The notes under the pieces: generated by a model
The model's database searches: none
Told to the model about the DNA's origin: nothing
What the model saw: the letters and a program-made list of their open reading frames with translations, nothing else
Source: Leptospira sp.
Lineage (GTDB): Bacteria; Spirochaetota; Leptospiria; Leptospirales; Leptospiraceae
Assembly (NCBI GenBank): GCA_027531445.1
Contig: JAPZRK010000038.1
Coordinates: forward strand, 1-28,479
DNA length: 28,479 nucleotides
Direction of reading: 5' to 3'
Shown here: positions 7,329-15,787 of the stretch, piece by piece
Layout of the letters: each line of letters opens with the position of its first letter
Position numbering within the stretch: the stretch's first letter is position 1
Position numbers and translations under genes: made by a program

Positions 7329-8579
7329 ATGTCTAGTTTACCTTCCACCTTAGATTTCTTTAAAGCAAAAGAACTTTTATTTTCAGAAATAGGAAGTATA
7401 GGCTTCGAGTTTCAATCAGAAAAGGAAGACTCGATCTTCAAATTTTCCACACCCGACCCTGGAAAAGAAAAACTTTTCGAATCAATTGGTGTGATTCGCA
7501 ATTATATAGAAAACTTTAGAATTTATAATTTTGAAAATGGGTATTTCAGCTTACAGGGACTAAACGACAACTTATTTGAGCCAGAAAAGAACCTGTCGGC
7601 AAAGATTCGATTTCGCTATGCATTCAACGGAACCACTCTAAAATTAGAAGTTTCTAAACGAGGTGATTTTAACTTTAAAGAACTCCAGTCATGCATTGGA
7701 CTCTTTCGTTTTTTTCAAGACCCAACGCAAACAGAGAGAGATCCGAAAGCAATTCTCATCAAATTGGGAGTTGATGTCTATGATCCAACGGAAGAAAAAT
7801 CAAAAGGCACTCTGCTTGATTTCGAATCTGTTTATGGATACGAAGGTGTAAAAGATCAGATCATGGAAAGTCTCATCATGCCAATCCTTAGGCCCGAACC
7901 TTTCTTTGAGATTACAAAATTCACTCGCAAATTCCCAACGTCGATTCTACCGAGAGCCGTTCTTTTCGAAGGAGAACCAGGCGTTGGTAAAACGACAATG
8001 GCAAAAATTGCGGCGAGCATTTGCAATGTTCCCATGATTTACGTTCCCATTGAATCGATCTTAAGCAAATATTATGGTGAATCTTCACAAAATTTGGCAA
8101 TGGTCTTTGATGCGGCATCACTCTACAAAAGATCCATGTTATTTTTGGACGAAATTGATTCCCTGGCTACATCGAGGGAAGATGGACTCTTTGAGGCGAC
8201 CAGGAATCTTTTAAGCGTACTCTTACGCAAGTTAGACGGCTTTACTGCAAACGGAAATACAATCACCATTGGTGCAACCAATCGCAAAAAAGATTTAGAC
8301 CCCGCTCTCGTTTCTCGCTTTGATCGAAAGATCTACTTTCCTCTGCCAAATGAACAGGAGCGTGCACAAATTTTAGAAGGTTATGCCAAACAATTGCCAA
8401 TGGAAGCAAGATTAAGGATATCCCTAAGATTGGAAGGCTCTTCTGGGAGGAACTTAAAGGACTTTTGCGATTACGTGGAGCGGCGCTGGATCACCCAAAT
8501 GATCGCATCGGGCAAAGAAGTTTCGGCTCCCAATCCCGATTTTTACCTCGAATCCATTCCAGATTTTGTCTGGAAGTAA
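7329..8579 (+). CDS. AAA+ ATPase (FtsH/Cdc48-type AAA module) with unknown N-terminal domain
   Basis: A cytoplasmic 416-residue ATPase, probably a hexameric protein remodeller. Residues 1 to about 160 form a domain I do not recognise. The AAA module follows, with Walker A GEPGVGKTT (about 215-223), Walker B LFLDEID (about 271-277), sensor 1 GATNR (about 315-319), an arginine-finger segment DPALVSRFDR (about 324-333) and a sensor-2-like GSSGRNLKD (about 370-378). This is the classic AAA family of spastin, Cdc48 and FtsH, without a protease domain or membrane segment. I chose the ATG at 7329; a TTG three codons earlier (7320) is in frame and neither has a clear Shine-Dalgarno. It diverges from fliN across about 80 bases. 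Substrate unknown. Confidence 0.9.
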   Translation: MSSLPSTLDFFKAKELLFSEIGSIGFEFQSEKEDSIFKFSTPDPGKEKLFESIGVIRNYIENFRIYNFENGYFSLQGLNDNLFEPEKNLSAKIRFRYAFNGTTLKLEVSKRGDFNFKELQSCIGLFRFFQDPTQTERDPKAILIKLGVDVYDPTEEKSKGTLLDFESVYGYEGVKDQIMESLIMPILRPEPFFEITKFTRKFPTSILPRAVLFEGEPGVGKTTMAKIAASICNVPMIYVPIESILSKYYGESSQNLAMVFDAASLYKRSMLFLDEIDSLATSREDGLFEATRNLLSVLLRKLDGFTANGNTITIGATNRKKDLDPALVSRFDRKIYFPLPNEQERAQILEGYAKQLPMEARLRISLRLEGSSGRNLKDFCDYVERRWITQMIASGKEVSAPNPDFYLESIPDFVWK

Positions 8580-8604
8580 GAATTTTGGATAATTTCGTCA
8601 ACCT

Positions 8605-8633
8605 TGGCTCAGAAAAACCGATAATTTATACAG
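8605..8633 (+). promoter_or_regulatory. Candidate promoter(s) upstream of the FcpB candidate
   Basis: Two readings overlap here. TTGGCT and TATACA separated by 17 bases fit a housekeeping sigma-70 promoter. ACCGATAA at 8618-8625 matches 7 of 8 bases of the sigma-28 -10 element GCCGATAA, with TCAACCTT 11 bases upstream as a partial -35 (5 of 8 against TAAAGTTT). The sigma-28 consensus is the enterobacterial one, from memory; the spirochaetal form may differ. Confidence 0.4.
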
Positions 8634-8702
8634 GATACTACTTTACGGGTGACTGCCGTTCAAAGGTATCCTCAATTAAACCGTTTTTAGGATGACTCGG
8701 AC

Positions 8703-9536
8703 ATGAAACTACTAAAATTTCTTCCTATTTTTTTCCTTAGCCTTGGGTTGTATGCTCAGGCAGGAAGCACAGAAGCCGGATCCGCACAAGCAGGGATCGA
8801 CACAACGCAAGAGGGTAAATCCATTGTTGATACGGAAAAAGAATTGGATGACAATATCTTTGAAGTTTATAAAAAATTAACACGGCATACTGTTCTTTTT
8901 AAAATGAAAGTTCGCACACTTCCGCATAGAACTGTCCTTTATAAGGGCAAGCCAAGTGCAGATGGCGAGCGTTGCGAATTGGCCCCAGACCAGGAGTCCA
9001 AAGACAATACCTGCATCCATCTAGAAGTTTTTGACTTTGTTGGATCGGATGATGGCCGTTCATACAAAAACTTGGGAGCAAAATCAAAAAAGATGGAACT
9101 CTTTTTTGAAGGCGCAAACAACGCAGACCCAGATCCTAGAAAAGAAGCACCGAGAAATCTTTCAAAAGTCAGAACTTACGTTTACCAGAACAACTTCGTA
9201 ATCGAAGATAAAATCATTTCTGTTATCATGGATACGGCTCCAAATGTTGCTCCTGCTCACAACGACAAAATAGAACTATTTTATCAACATGATGGTTTTC
9301 CAAATTGGGGCGCTCCAGAGACTCCTTCGGAAAAAGGTGTAGGAAAATACATTCTTTCCAATGTTGAAAATACCAAAACAAATCCGATCAGAAATAGATT
9401 CAAAAAAGCCTTCTATTTCAAAAACCTGGATTATTTTGATAAACTATTCACCAAAGTATTTGATTACAACGATAGAGACTCTAACAAACATTACAAAAAG
9501 AATGTTGAGGCTCTTAAAAACTCTCTAAAATACTAA
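8703..9536 (+). CDS. fcpB: Exported protein, candidate flagellar sheath protein FcpB
   Basis: A 277-residue secreted protein with a clear signal peptide (residues 1 to about 18, ending LYAQA). The mature part is soluble-looking, mixed alpha/beta, with no lipobox, transmembrane segment or enzyme motif that I recognise. A two-cysteine loop (CELAPDQESKDNTC) may form a disulphide in the periplasm. I propose FcpB, the flagellar-coiling sheath protein of Leptospira, on three grounds: size and export fit; it lies in a region with fliN and flaB; and I recall fcpB and a flaB gene being about eight genes apart in L. biflexa, close to the spacing here. That is memory, not a check, and I could not confirm the sequence. 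A sigma-28-like -10 element upstream agrees. AGGA lies 10 bases before the ATG. Confidence 0.62.
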   Translation: MKLLKFLPIFFLSLGLYAQAGSTEAGSAQAGIDTTQEGKSIVDTEKELDDNIFEVYKKLTRHTVLFKMKVRTLPHRTVLYKGKPSADGERCELAPDQESKDNTCIHLEVFDFVGSDDGRSYKNLGAKSKKMELFFEGANNADPDPRKEAPRNLSKVRTYVYQNNFVIEDKIISVIMDTAPNVAPAHNDKIELFYQHDGFPNWGAPETPSEKGVGKYILSNVENTKTNPIRNRFKKAFYFKNLDYFDKLFTKVFDYNDRDSNKHYKKNVEALKNSLKY

Positions 9537-9552
9537 CAGTTTCTAGTTCTCA

Positions 9553-10041
9553 TTGAACTACCTAAAAAATTGTCCGAATTGCTCCACTACTCTTCGGTTC
9601 CCTGCAAGTCAGGGAACCGTTCTTGTTAGCTGTCCTGTTTGTTCCCATAGATTTCAATTTGACTCTCTGATCGATTCTGATTTCAGAAAGGAATCATCGA
9701 AACCTTTTGAATTTCAACCAAGTAAACAAGAATATTATAATCTATTTATAGATTTGTTATATGCCCCCATCGATTTTATAAAGACCAAATTTGAAGCCAA
9801 ACGGAATAATACACGAAACGGTCTTCGGTTTTGGCAGAGACCAAAAATTGTCATCGAGCTCTTACTATTTGGAATTCTATTTTTATATTTTGTTCGTGGA
9901 TTACAAACAAAGCCAGATACCAATGTTTCGACTCCTCCACCGGAGCAACAGGAGCATTCACCGATAGATAGTTTGGATCCAAAAGATCCTACGCCAAATC
10001 TCCCGCCGATTGACCCAAGAGAACCGTCGATCGATATTTAA
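9553..10041 (+). CDS. Zinc-ribbon protein with one membrane segment and proline-rich tail
   Basis: A 162-residue protein that begins with a zinc ribbon: CPNC (residues 7-10) and CPVC (about 28-31) around LRFPASQGTVLVSC, the MJ0042-type pattern often found at the N-terminus of membrane-linked regulatory proteins. A single membrane segment follows (about residues 97-115, IVIELLLFGILFLYFVRG), then a proline-rich tail of about 45 residues, probably extracytoplasmic. The start is TTG; it must lie this far upstream because the first zinc cysteine is only six codons in. No clear Shine-Dalgarno is seen. It follows the FcpB candidate by 16 bases, and its stop codon directly abuts the ATG of the next gene. 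Function unknown. Confidence 0.8.
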   Translation: MNYLKNCPNCSTTLRFPASQGTVLVSCPVCSHRFQFDSLIDSDFRKESSKPFEFQPSKQEYYNLFIDLLYAPIDFIKTKFEAKRNNTRNGLRFWQRPKIVIELLLFGILFLYFVRGLQTKPDTNVSTPPPEQQEHSPIDSLDPKDPTPNLPPIDPREPSIDI

Positions 10042-10803
10042 ATGAATTGGATCGTGATTACGACCGAGGATGAGGTATCCGAAGACAGTATCGTTATCAA
10101 AGGAATTCGATCAGAACACATTCAAACTATTTTAAAAAAGAGTGTTGGAGATTCTCTGAAAGTGATCCTTCCAGGTCAGAAAAAGGGCCTCTTTGAAATC
10201 ATCTCAATCGAAGTAGACTCGGTAACAGTTACTGAGAGAATTTGTGAGAATGAATACCCGCTCTTACCTATCCACCTTACTCAGGTATACTTTGCCATGC
10301 CAAGACCACAAACTGGGAAAAAAATATTATTCCTTTCCGGTGTTTACGGACTAGGAAAAATCAATTTTATTTATTGGAATCAAAAGAATAAACAATACCT
10401 GACCTCACCATTGTACAATGGAAAAGAACTTCAAGACATTCTAGATGGAATGTCACAATCCGGAAACCCAATCCCATCCCAAGTTTCTTATTCGACTTCG
10501 CAATCCAATTATCTCAAACAAACTAAGGACAAATTATGTTATGTGTTTGACCCGTCGGGCAGATCCTTCCTTGGAGAAGAATCGACTATAAAAGAAAATT
10601 GGCAAAACGGATTTTACCCGAATTTTTTATTTGGACCCGAGTCAGGATTTACTCTTTCTGAATTGGATGTTTTGAGGGAAAGTGGACATCAAATTGTGAG
10701 TTTAGGAAACGTGATCCTACGAACAGAACATGCCTTTCATGGATTTTTGTATCAGATGAATGTCTGGTTAGAAGCTGATCCCACCGGAAACAAGAAACCT
10801 TAA
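10042..10803 (+). CDS. Divergent RsmE-family (16S rRNA m3U1498 methyltransferase-like) protein
   Basis: A 253-residue protein with RsmE/SPOUT layout: an N-terminal PUA-like part (about 1-70), then a trefoil-knot methyltransferase domain ending with FGPESGFTLSELDVL (about 197-211) and SLGNVILRTEHA (about 220-231). In RsmE the matching sequences are GPEGGF and LGxRILRTETA. Three usually conserved points differ: GPEGG has become GPESG, the arginine before ILRT is valine, and the SGR of the EQSGR-type motif is SGN (SQSGNPIP, about 138-145). The protein may be a specialised paralogue or have lost activity. Its ATG directly follows the stop of the upstream gene, and its 3' end overlaps the convergent beta-barrel gene by 36 bases. 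I withhold the rsmE symbol for these reasons. Confidence 0.75.
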   Translation: MNWIVITTEDEVSEDSIVIKGIRSEHIQTILKKSVGDSLKVILPGQKKGLFEIISIEVDSVTVTERICENEYPLLPIHLTQVYFAMPRPQTGKKILFLSGVYGLGKINFIYWNQKNKQYLTSPLYNGKELQDILDGMSQSGNPIPSQVSYSTSQSNYLKQTKDKLCYVFDPSGRSFLGEESTIKENWQNGFYPNFLFGPESGFTLSELDVLRESGHQIVSLGNVILRTEHAFHGFLYQMNVWLEADPTGNKKP

Positions 10804-12360
10804 CTCATCGGAAGAAATGAAAGATTTTTCGCTCACATCCAAGTAGAACCTGCGGTAATTCTGAACTCGTAGCATTAAGGGTCCGAAGGATTTTGAAATC
10901 TCGGCGGCTCCTTGGGCATTTTCATCAATCTGAAGTGCCTTTCCTTGCCCATCATATCCTTTCTTTGTATAAAAAAATGAGAGTTGAAATGATGACCCTA
11001 TAGGAATATAGGCCGCCGCAAAGACCCTTTGTTTCCCCTTACCACCGTAATCTTCAATAGCGAATTCAAAACCCAAGTGAAAGAAGTTAACATAGAGCGT
11101 ATGATAATAACCTTTCACAGTGGCATTTGATTGATTCTCTAATTGTTCCAATTTTGGACGCATAGGCGCACCTGTAGGAAAGTTTTGGAATCTTTCGATT
11201 TCATAAAAACTATCAAAATACATGGGAGCATAATTTCCAGTCATCTGCCGTAATTCAGGCTTGAGTATTACATTCAAATCTTTCGTTCCAAGTCGCATCA
11301 TCGCTCCGTAATGTGTACCTGTCGAATTGTCCAATGTCTTGATTCGGTTAAAATCCAAGTAAGGAGTAAATTCAAGAAATGGTAAATTTAAAAGCCGGTA
11401 TTCCGCATCAAAACCCTCGATGCTCACTCGCTTACTATCGCTTGTTTGTGGATTATCCCTATTGGTCAATGTTACAGGCGCACCATTGGAATTGTAACTT
11501 ACTTGAGTTGGAGCAGATTTATCCCATGCATTTGTATAACCAAGAGTTAGTCGATTGTACCAAGGGTCATTATCAACAATTTCCATGCGAGAATCTTTGT
11601 TGATTGGGCGGATTTCTTTTTTTCCTTTATCAGTAGGTTTGGCATTTGTATCCAATTCCTCTTCTACACTTTTCCGTCCTGCGTCATCTAAAACTTTTCC
11701 GCGAATATTTAAAAAATACACTCCTCCGGAGTTATTTTCAAACATGGAGTATATCTTTCGTCCGATAGCTAACGGTTTTATATAAACACGGGCTGCATTT
11801 ACTTCAAAATTAGATACGGAATTAGAGAAATATTGAACACCAGCATAATCAGAGTTTAAATCTGCCATTACTGATGGATTGTATGAATCAAACCGAGAAG
11901 ATGATTGATATTTATTGACAATCGTTCCATGTCCGATATAGCCATCGATCACCTTTCCTGCATATACGGAATATGTAATTTTTCCTGGAACTTGTTGGTT
12001 GTAGGTTCCGTAAGAGATATAATTCAAAACTCGAAAATAGTCCGCCCGACTATTATAGTCCATTTCACGTATTTTACCTGGTTTTGAGCCGTCAATCAGT
12101 GGTTCTCTATCGACTGCAAGTAGATTGATCGGCAAGGAAAAAGAGTAACCAAACTTGGAGCCATGGTTATACGTTATGTTTGGTGATATAAATCCATAAT
12201 AATCACCCTTAAAACTATTCGCTCCTGAATCAAATTGAAGAGCTGATGGTCTTCTTGTTTCAGTTCCAGTTGGAATCCATACCTGCGCAAGCAATGGGAA
12301 GGTGGATAGGACTGATCCAACGAAGAAAAACAAGAAAATGAAGCGATTCATGGGTTTCAT
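10768..12360 (-). CDS. Large outer-membrane beta-barrel candidate
   Basis: A 530-residue protein with a signal peptide (about residues 1-25, ending FPLLAQ). The mature chain is rich in aromatic residues and alternating strand patterns, has no cytoplasmic enzyme motif, and ends in phenylalanine (GGISF), the usual outer-membrane insertion signal. Repeated strands such as LRFLVSGGISF and FAIEDYGGKGKQRVFAAAYIPIG fit a barrel of many strands. Transport substrate unknown. Two starts are possible: ATG at 12360 (MKPM) and ATG at 12351 (MNRF). TATAAT overlaps the first ATG, so if that were a -10 element the second start would be nearly leaderless; the -35 match is poor, so this is only noted. It diverges from metY. 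Confidence 0.8.
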   Translation of the reverse strand: MKPMNRFIFLFFFVGSVLSTFPLLAQVWIPTGTETRRPSALQFDSGANSFKGDYYGFISPNITYNHGSKFGYSFSLPINLLAVDREPLIDGSKPGKIREMDYNSRADYFRVLNYISYGTYNQQVPGKITYSVYAGKVIDGYIGHGTIVNKYQSSSRFDSYNPSVMADLNSDYAGVQYFSNSVSNFEVNAARVYIKPLAIGRKIYSMFENNSGGVYFLNIRGKVLDDAGRKSVEEELDTNAKPTDKGKKEIRPINKDSRMEIVDNDPWYNRLTLGYTNAWDKSAPTQVSYNSNGAPVTLTNRDNPQTSDSKRVSIEGFDAEYRLLNLPFLEFTPYLDFNRIKTLDNSTGTHYGAMMRLGTKDLNVILKPELRQMTGNYAPMYFDSFYEIERFQNFPTGAPMRPKLEQLENQSNATVKGYYHTLYVNFFHLGFEFAIEDYGGKGKQRVFAAAYIPIGSSFQLSFFYTKKGYDGQGKALQIDENAQGAAEISKSFGPLMLRVQNYRRFYLDVSEKSFISSDELRFLVSGGISF

Positions 12361-12458
12361 TATAGTATCGAATCTTCCTAGAAGGAAAATAACTAATTTA
12401 ACTGTCGGGTCTATGAATCCAATAACTTGACGAACAAGTTCACTTTATTGGATTTTTA

Positions 12459-12487
12459 TTGACTTTCGGGGAATGTTCGGGCAGAAT
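12459..12487 (+). promoter_or_regulatory. Candidate metY promoter
   Basis: TTGACT (5 of 6 bases of the sigma-70 -35 box) and CAGAAT (4 of 6 of the -10 box) are 17 bases apart. Transcription would begin near 12494, about 25 bases before the ATG at 12519. I looked for a SAM-type riboswitch in the 158 bases before metY and saw no convincing stems, and a leader this short would leave no room for one. Confidence 0.35.
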
Positions 12488-12518
12488 GACAGAATACATC
12501 TCAGGGAGCACAGACAAC

Positions 12519-13823
12519 ATGCCACGAAATTTTAAAACAGAAACCATTGCACTTCACGGCGGACAAGAACCAGATCCGACAACCACTTCACGTGCGGTTC
12601 CAATCTACCAAACAACCTCATACGTTTTCAAAGATACAGACCATGCAGCAAGATTGTTCGGTCTCCAAGAGTTCGGAAACATTTATACACGTTTAATGAA
12701 CCCGACAACGGACGTTTTGGAAAAAAGAGTGGCCGCTCTTGAAGGTGGTGTTGCGGCTCTCGCTACTGCCTCTGGACAATCCGCCGAAATGCTTGCCCTT
12801 TTGAACATTGTTGAAGCCGGCCAAGAAATTGTCGCTTCCTCTTCTTTGTATGGTGGAACCTACAATCTTCTCCATTATACTTTTCCTAAACTTGGAATCA
12901 AAGTTCACTTTGTAGACCAATCCAATCCGGAAAACTTTCGTAAAGCTACGAATGATAAAACAAGAGCGTATTACGCTGAAACATTAGGAAATCCAAAATT
13001 AGATACACTTGATATTGAAGCTGTTGGAAAAGTGGCGGCGGAAGCCGGTGTTCCCTTAGTAATCGATAACACAATGCCATCACCTTACCTAGTGAATCCA
13101 TTGAAACATGGAGCAAACGTTGTAGTTCACTCTCTTACTAAGTTTTTAGGGGGTCATGGAACCTCGATCGGAGGGATCATCGTCGACGGTGGCAATTTCA
13201 ATTGGGGGAATGGAAAATTCAAAAATTTTACTGAACCAGATCCGTCATACCATGGATTAAAGTTTTGGGAAGTTTTTGGAAAATTTGAACCTTTCGGTGG
13301 AGTCAACATTGCATTTATACTAAAAGCACGAGTGCAAGGTTTAAGAGATATGGGACCGGCGATTTCGCCATTTAACGCATGGCAGATTCTTCAAGGGGTT
13401 GAGACGTTGGCACTTAGGCTGGAGAGACATTCTTCAAATGCACTAAAAGTTGCGGAATTCTTGAGTAAACACCCAAAAGTTGAATGGGTCAACTATCCAG
13501 GTCTTACAACTGACAAGAACTATGCGATTGCTAAAAAGTACCACCACCGTGGATTGTTCGGTGCGATTGTTGGTTTTGAAATCAAAGGTGGAGTAGAAAA
13601 AGCCAAAAAGTTCATTGATGGGTTGGAACTGTTTAGCTTGCTTGCTAACATTGGCGATGCGAAATCATTAGCGATCCATCCCGCTTCTACGACTCACCAA
13701 CAATTGACTTCGGAAGAACAATTATCGGCGGGTGTAACACCTGGCTTTGTCCGACTCTCTGTAGGACTAGAGCATATTGACGACATTCTTGTAGACTTAG
13801 AAGAGGCATTGCAAAAAATCTGA
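12519..13823 (+). CDS. metY: O-acetylhomoserine sulfhydrylase / aminocarboxypropyltransferase
   Basis: This PLP enzyme makes homocysteine directly from O-acetylhomoserine and sulfide, bypassing cystathionine. With the start used here it has 434 residues, normal for MetY. Diagnostic sequences are FGNIYTRLMNPTTDVLEKR near the N-terminus, SGQSAE, and the PLP-lysine motif VVHSLTKFLGGHG (Lys208). An upstream TTG (12459) and ATG (12486) are in frame, but the ATG at 12519 is preferred: it has AGGGAG 10 bases upstream, gives the usual family N-terminus, and lies downstream of the candidate promoter, which the longer forms would include as coding. The next gene, metX, makes its substrate. Confidence 0.96.
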   Translation: MPRNFKTETIALHGGQEPDPTTTSRAVPIYQTTSYVFKDTDHAARLFGLQEFGNIYTRLMNPTTDVLEKRVAALEGGVAALATASGQSAEMLALLNIVEAGQEIVASSSLYGGTYNLLHYTFPKLGIKVHFVDQSNPENFRKATNDKTRAYYAETLGNPKLDTLDIEAVGKVAAEAGVPLVIDNTMPSPYLVNPLKHGANVVVHSLTKFLGGHGTSIGGIIVDGGNFNWGNGKFKNFTEPDPSYHGLKFWEVFGKFEPFGGVNIAFILKARVQGLRDMGPAISPFNAWQILQGVETLALRLERHSSNALKVAEFLSKHPKVEWVNYPGLTTDKNYAIAKKYHHRGLFGAIVGFEIKGGVEKAKKFIDGLELFSLLANIGDAKSLAIHPASTTHQQLTSEEQLSAGVTPGFVRLSVGLEHIDDILVDLEEALQKI

Positions 13824-13837
13824 TCTAGAGAGTACAT

Positions 13838-14980
13838 ATGCCTACGCCTGAGAACCGAGAACCATCCGATCCACAGTCCGTAGGCATAGTCGAGACAAAA
13901 GTTTTAAATCTTTCCCCACTCACATTGGACAATGGAGAGACCATTGAACCACTTGAGATTGCGTATGAAACATATGGAACTCTTTCCCCCAAAAAAGACA
14001 ATGCGATTCTAATCTGTCATGCACTCTCAGGTGATGCGCATGCGGCAGGATTCCATGAAGGCGACAAAAAACCAGGATACTGGGATTATTACATTGGTCC
14101 AGGAAAGGCATTTGATACAAATCTATACTTTATCATCTCCAGTAACGTAATCGGAGGTTGTAAAGGTTCGAGCGGACCACTCTCCACAAACCCAAAGACT
14201 GGAAAACCGTTTCAATCTTCGTTTCCCTTCGTTTCCATCGCAGATATGGTAAATGCACAAGAAAAATTGATCTCACATTTTGGAATCGATACACTATTTG
14301 CTGTGGTTGGCGGATCAATGGGCGGTATGCAAGCATTACAGTGGTCAGTCGCTTTCCCAAATAGACTTAAAAATTGTATCGTAATGGCATCAACATCGGA
14401 ACATTCTGCACAACAAATTGCTTTCAATGAAGTTGGAAGACAAGCGATACTATCCGACCCCAACTGGAACAATGGCGTTTATACAAACGACAACAAACCT
14501 TCTAAAGGATTAGCTTTGGCACGAATGGTCGGTCATATCACCTATTTATCCGACGAGATGATGAGAGATAAATTTGGCAGAAATCCACCGAAAGGAAATA
14601 TACAAACTGCCGATTTTGCTGTGGGGAGTTATTTGATCTATCAAGGTGAGTCCTTTGTAGATCGATTTGATGCAAATTCTTATATCTATGTGACAAAAGC
14701 ATTGGATCACTTTAGCCTTGGAACTGGCAAAGAGCTAACTAAAGCACTAGCGAATGTTAAATGTAGATTTCTTGTTGTAGCGTATACTTCTGACTGGCTC
14801 TATCCCCCTTACCAATCAGAAGAAATTGTCAAATCTCTTGAAGTCAATGCAATACCTGTTAGCTTCATCGAATTAAAGAATCCGGCGGGACATGATTCTT
14901 TTTTGTTACCAAGTGCTGAACAAGATTCTATTCTTCGAGATTTTTTAAAAGCAACGGATGAGGTTACCGATTCCATATGA
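13838..14980 (+). CDS. metX: Homoserine O-acetyltransferase
   Basis: MetX transfers acetyl from acetyl-CoA to homoserine, giving the substrate for MetY. It is an alpha/beta hydrolase of 380 residues. The nucleophile elbow GGSMGG holds Ser160, and the triad is completed by Asp319 (YTSDWLYPP) and His352 (AGHDSFLL). SSNVIGGCKGSSGP near residues 101-114 is typical of the family. Whether acetyl or succinyl is used cannot be read reliably here, but pairing with metY favours acetyl. GAGAG precedes the ATG, 14 bases after metY. The 3' end overlaps metW by 4 bases, so enzyme and MetW are co-translated. Confidence 0.96.
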   Translation: MPTPENREPSDPQSVGIVETKVLNLSPLTLDNGETIEPLEIAYETYGTLSPKKDNAILICHALSGDAHAAGFHEGDKKPGYWDYYIGPGKAFDTNLYFIISSNVIGGCKGSSGPLSTNPKTGKPFQSSFPFVSIADMVNAQEKLISHFGIDTLFAVVGGSMGGMQALQWSVAFPNRLKNCIVMASTSEHSAQQIAFNEVGRQAILSDPNWNNGVYTNDNKPSKGLALARMVGHITYLSDEMMRDKFGRNPPKGNIQTADFAVGSYLIYQGESFVDRFDANSYIYVTKALDHFSLGTGKELTKALANVKCRFLVVAYTSDWLYPPYQSEEIVKSLEVNAIPVSFIELKNPAGHDSFLLPSAEQDSILRDFLKATDEVTDSI

Positions 14981-15600
14981 ATGTTTCCACTTATAAAGGG
15001 CATGGAGAATTAGATCTTAAACATCGGCCCGATATTTCTTATATTGCAAATCTTGTCAGATCTGGTGAGCGTGTTCTTGACCTCGGCTGTGGTTTTGGTG
15101 AATTGATGATCCTAATGAAACGTCAAGGAGTTAGGGTACAAGGCATTGAAAAAGACGACAAATGTATCATTCAGTGCGTAAAACAAGGCTTATATGTTCA
15201 CCATGGTGATATAGATGACGGATTAAAACATCATCTCGATAAAAGTTTTGATTATGTTATTTTGAACCAAACCATACAACAAACATTAAATCCTGGTGAG
15301 ATTATAAAAGAGTGTTTACGAATAGGTAAAAAAGTAATCATTGTTTTCCCCAATTTTTCACATTGGCAAATTCGTTTTTCGATTCTATTCAGTGGTAAAA
15401 CACCTGTGACAGATCTGATGCCTTTTCATTGGTATGATACACCGAATTTACATTATCTTTCAGCAACCGACTTTGATGATTTCTGCCATTTTGAAAAAAT
15501 TAAAGTTTTGAACACAACCTACTTCAATCAAAAGCAGGAAATTAAATTTTTGCCAAATTTACGTGCCAAACTCGCCTTATTTGTTATTCAATCGGTCTAG
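14977..15600 (+). CDS. metW: MetW, methionine biosynthesis protein (methyltransferase fold)
   Basis: A 207-residue protein with a Rossmann-type SAM-binding motif VLDLGCGFGELM (about residues 34-45) and the family segments HHGDIDDGL and FDYVILNQTIQQTLNPG. Although it has a methyltransferase fold, MetW is known mainly as the partner of MetX in bacteria with this gene order, where it is needed for acetyltransferase activity or stability. Its ATG lies inside the metX stop (ATGA), giving tight coupling. The operon ends at the intrinsic terminator about 41 bases downstream. Confidence 0.94.
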   Translation: MNVSTYKGHGELDLKHRPDISYIANLVRSGERVLDLGCGFGELMILMKRQGVRVQGIEKDDKCIIQCVKQGLYVHHGDIDDGLKHHLDKSFDYVILNQTIQQTLNPGEIIKECLRIGKKVIIVFPNFSHWQIRFSILFSGKTPVTDLMPFHWYDTPNLHYLSATDFDDFCHFEKIKVLNTTYFNQKQEIKFLPNLRAKLALFVIQSV

Positions 15601-15641
15601 TGGAGGGAAATCAACATTCAAAGGATCGCAGTGATGATACA

Positions 15642-15671
15642 AAAAAGCCCGAAGTTTCCCTCGGGCTTTTT
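15642..15671 (+). terminator. Intrinsic terminator of the met operon
   Basis: The arms AAAAAGCCCGA and TCGGGCTTTTT are perfectly complementary around an 8-base loop (AGTTTCCC), with the second arm ending in a T run. This is a textbook Rho-independent terminator, placed 41 bases after the metW stop. The A/T symmetry means it could in principle act in both directions, but no minus-strand gene ends here. Confidence 0.92.
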
Positions 15672-15679
15672 AGCTGTAC

Positions 15680-15711
15680 GGCGATATTTACTATCTAGAT
15701 AATTTATCGCC
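15680..15711. repeat. Inverted repeat upstream of the LpxR-like gene
   Basis: GGCGATA and TATCGCC are complementary 7-base arms flanking an 18-base AT-rich centre that itself holds the palindrome ATCTAGAT. The centres of the two dyads are offset by one base. It lies just after the met terminator and 76 bases before the next ATG, so it could be an operator or simply a second hairpin. Confidence 0.4.
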
Positions 15712-15787
15712 AAATAAAAGTAGACCTTTAAGCGATTCATATTTTATTTCTCTTCGAGTCACAAAAATTCAAAACAAAAAAAACGAT

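Noticed and set aside
12459..12518. Upstream starts for MetY (TTG at 12459, ATG at 12486)
   Set aside because: They overlap the best promoter match; the ATG at 12519 has a Shine-Dalgarno and gives the usual family N-terminus.
12361..12518. Possible SAM riboswitch before metY
   Set aside because: No multi-stem structure or terminator is visible; only a small GAAC-AA-GTTC dyad at 12432-12441, too short to interpret.
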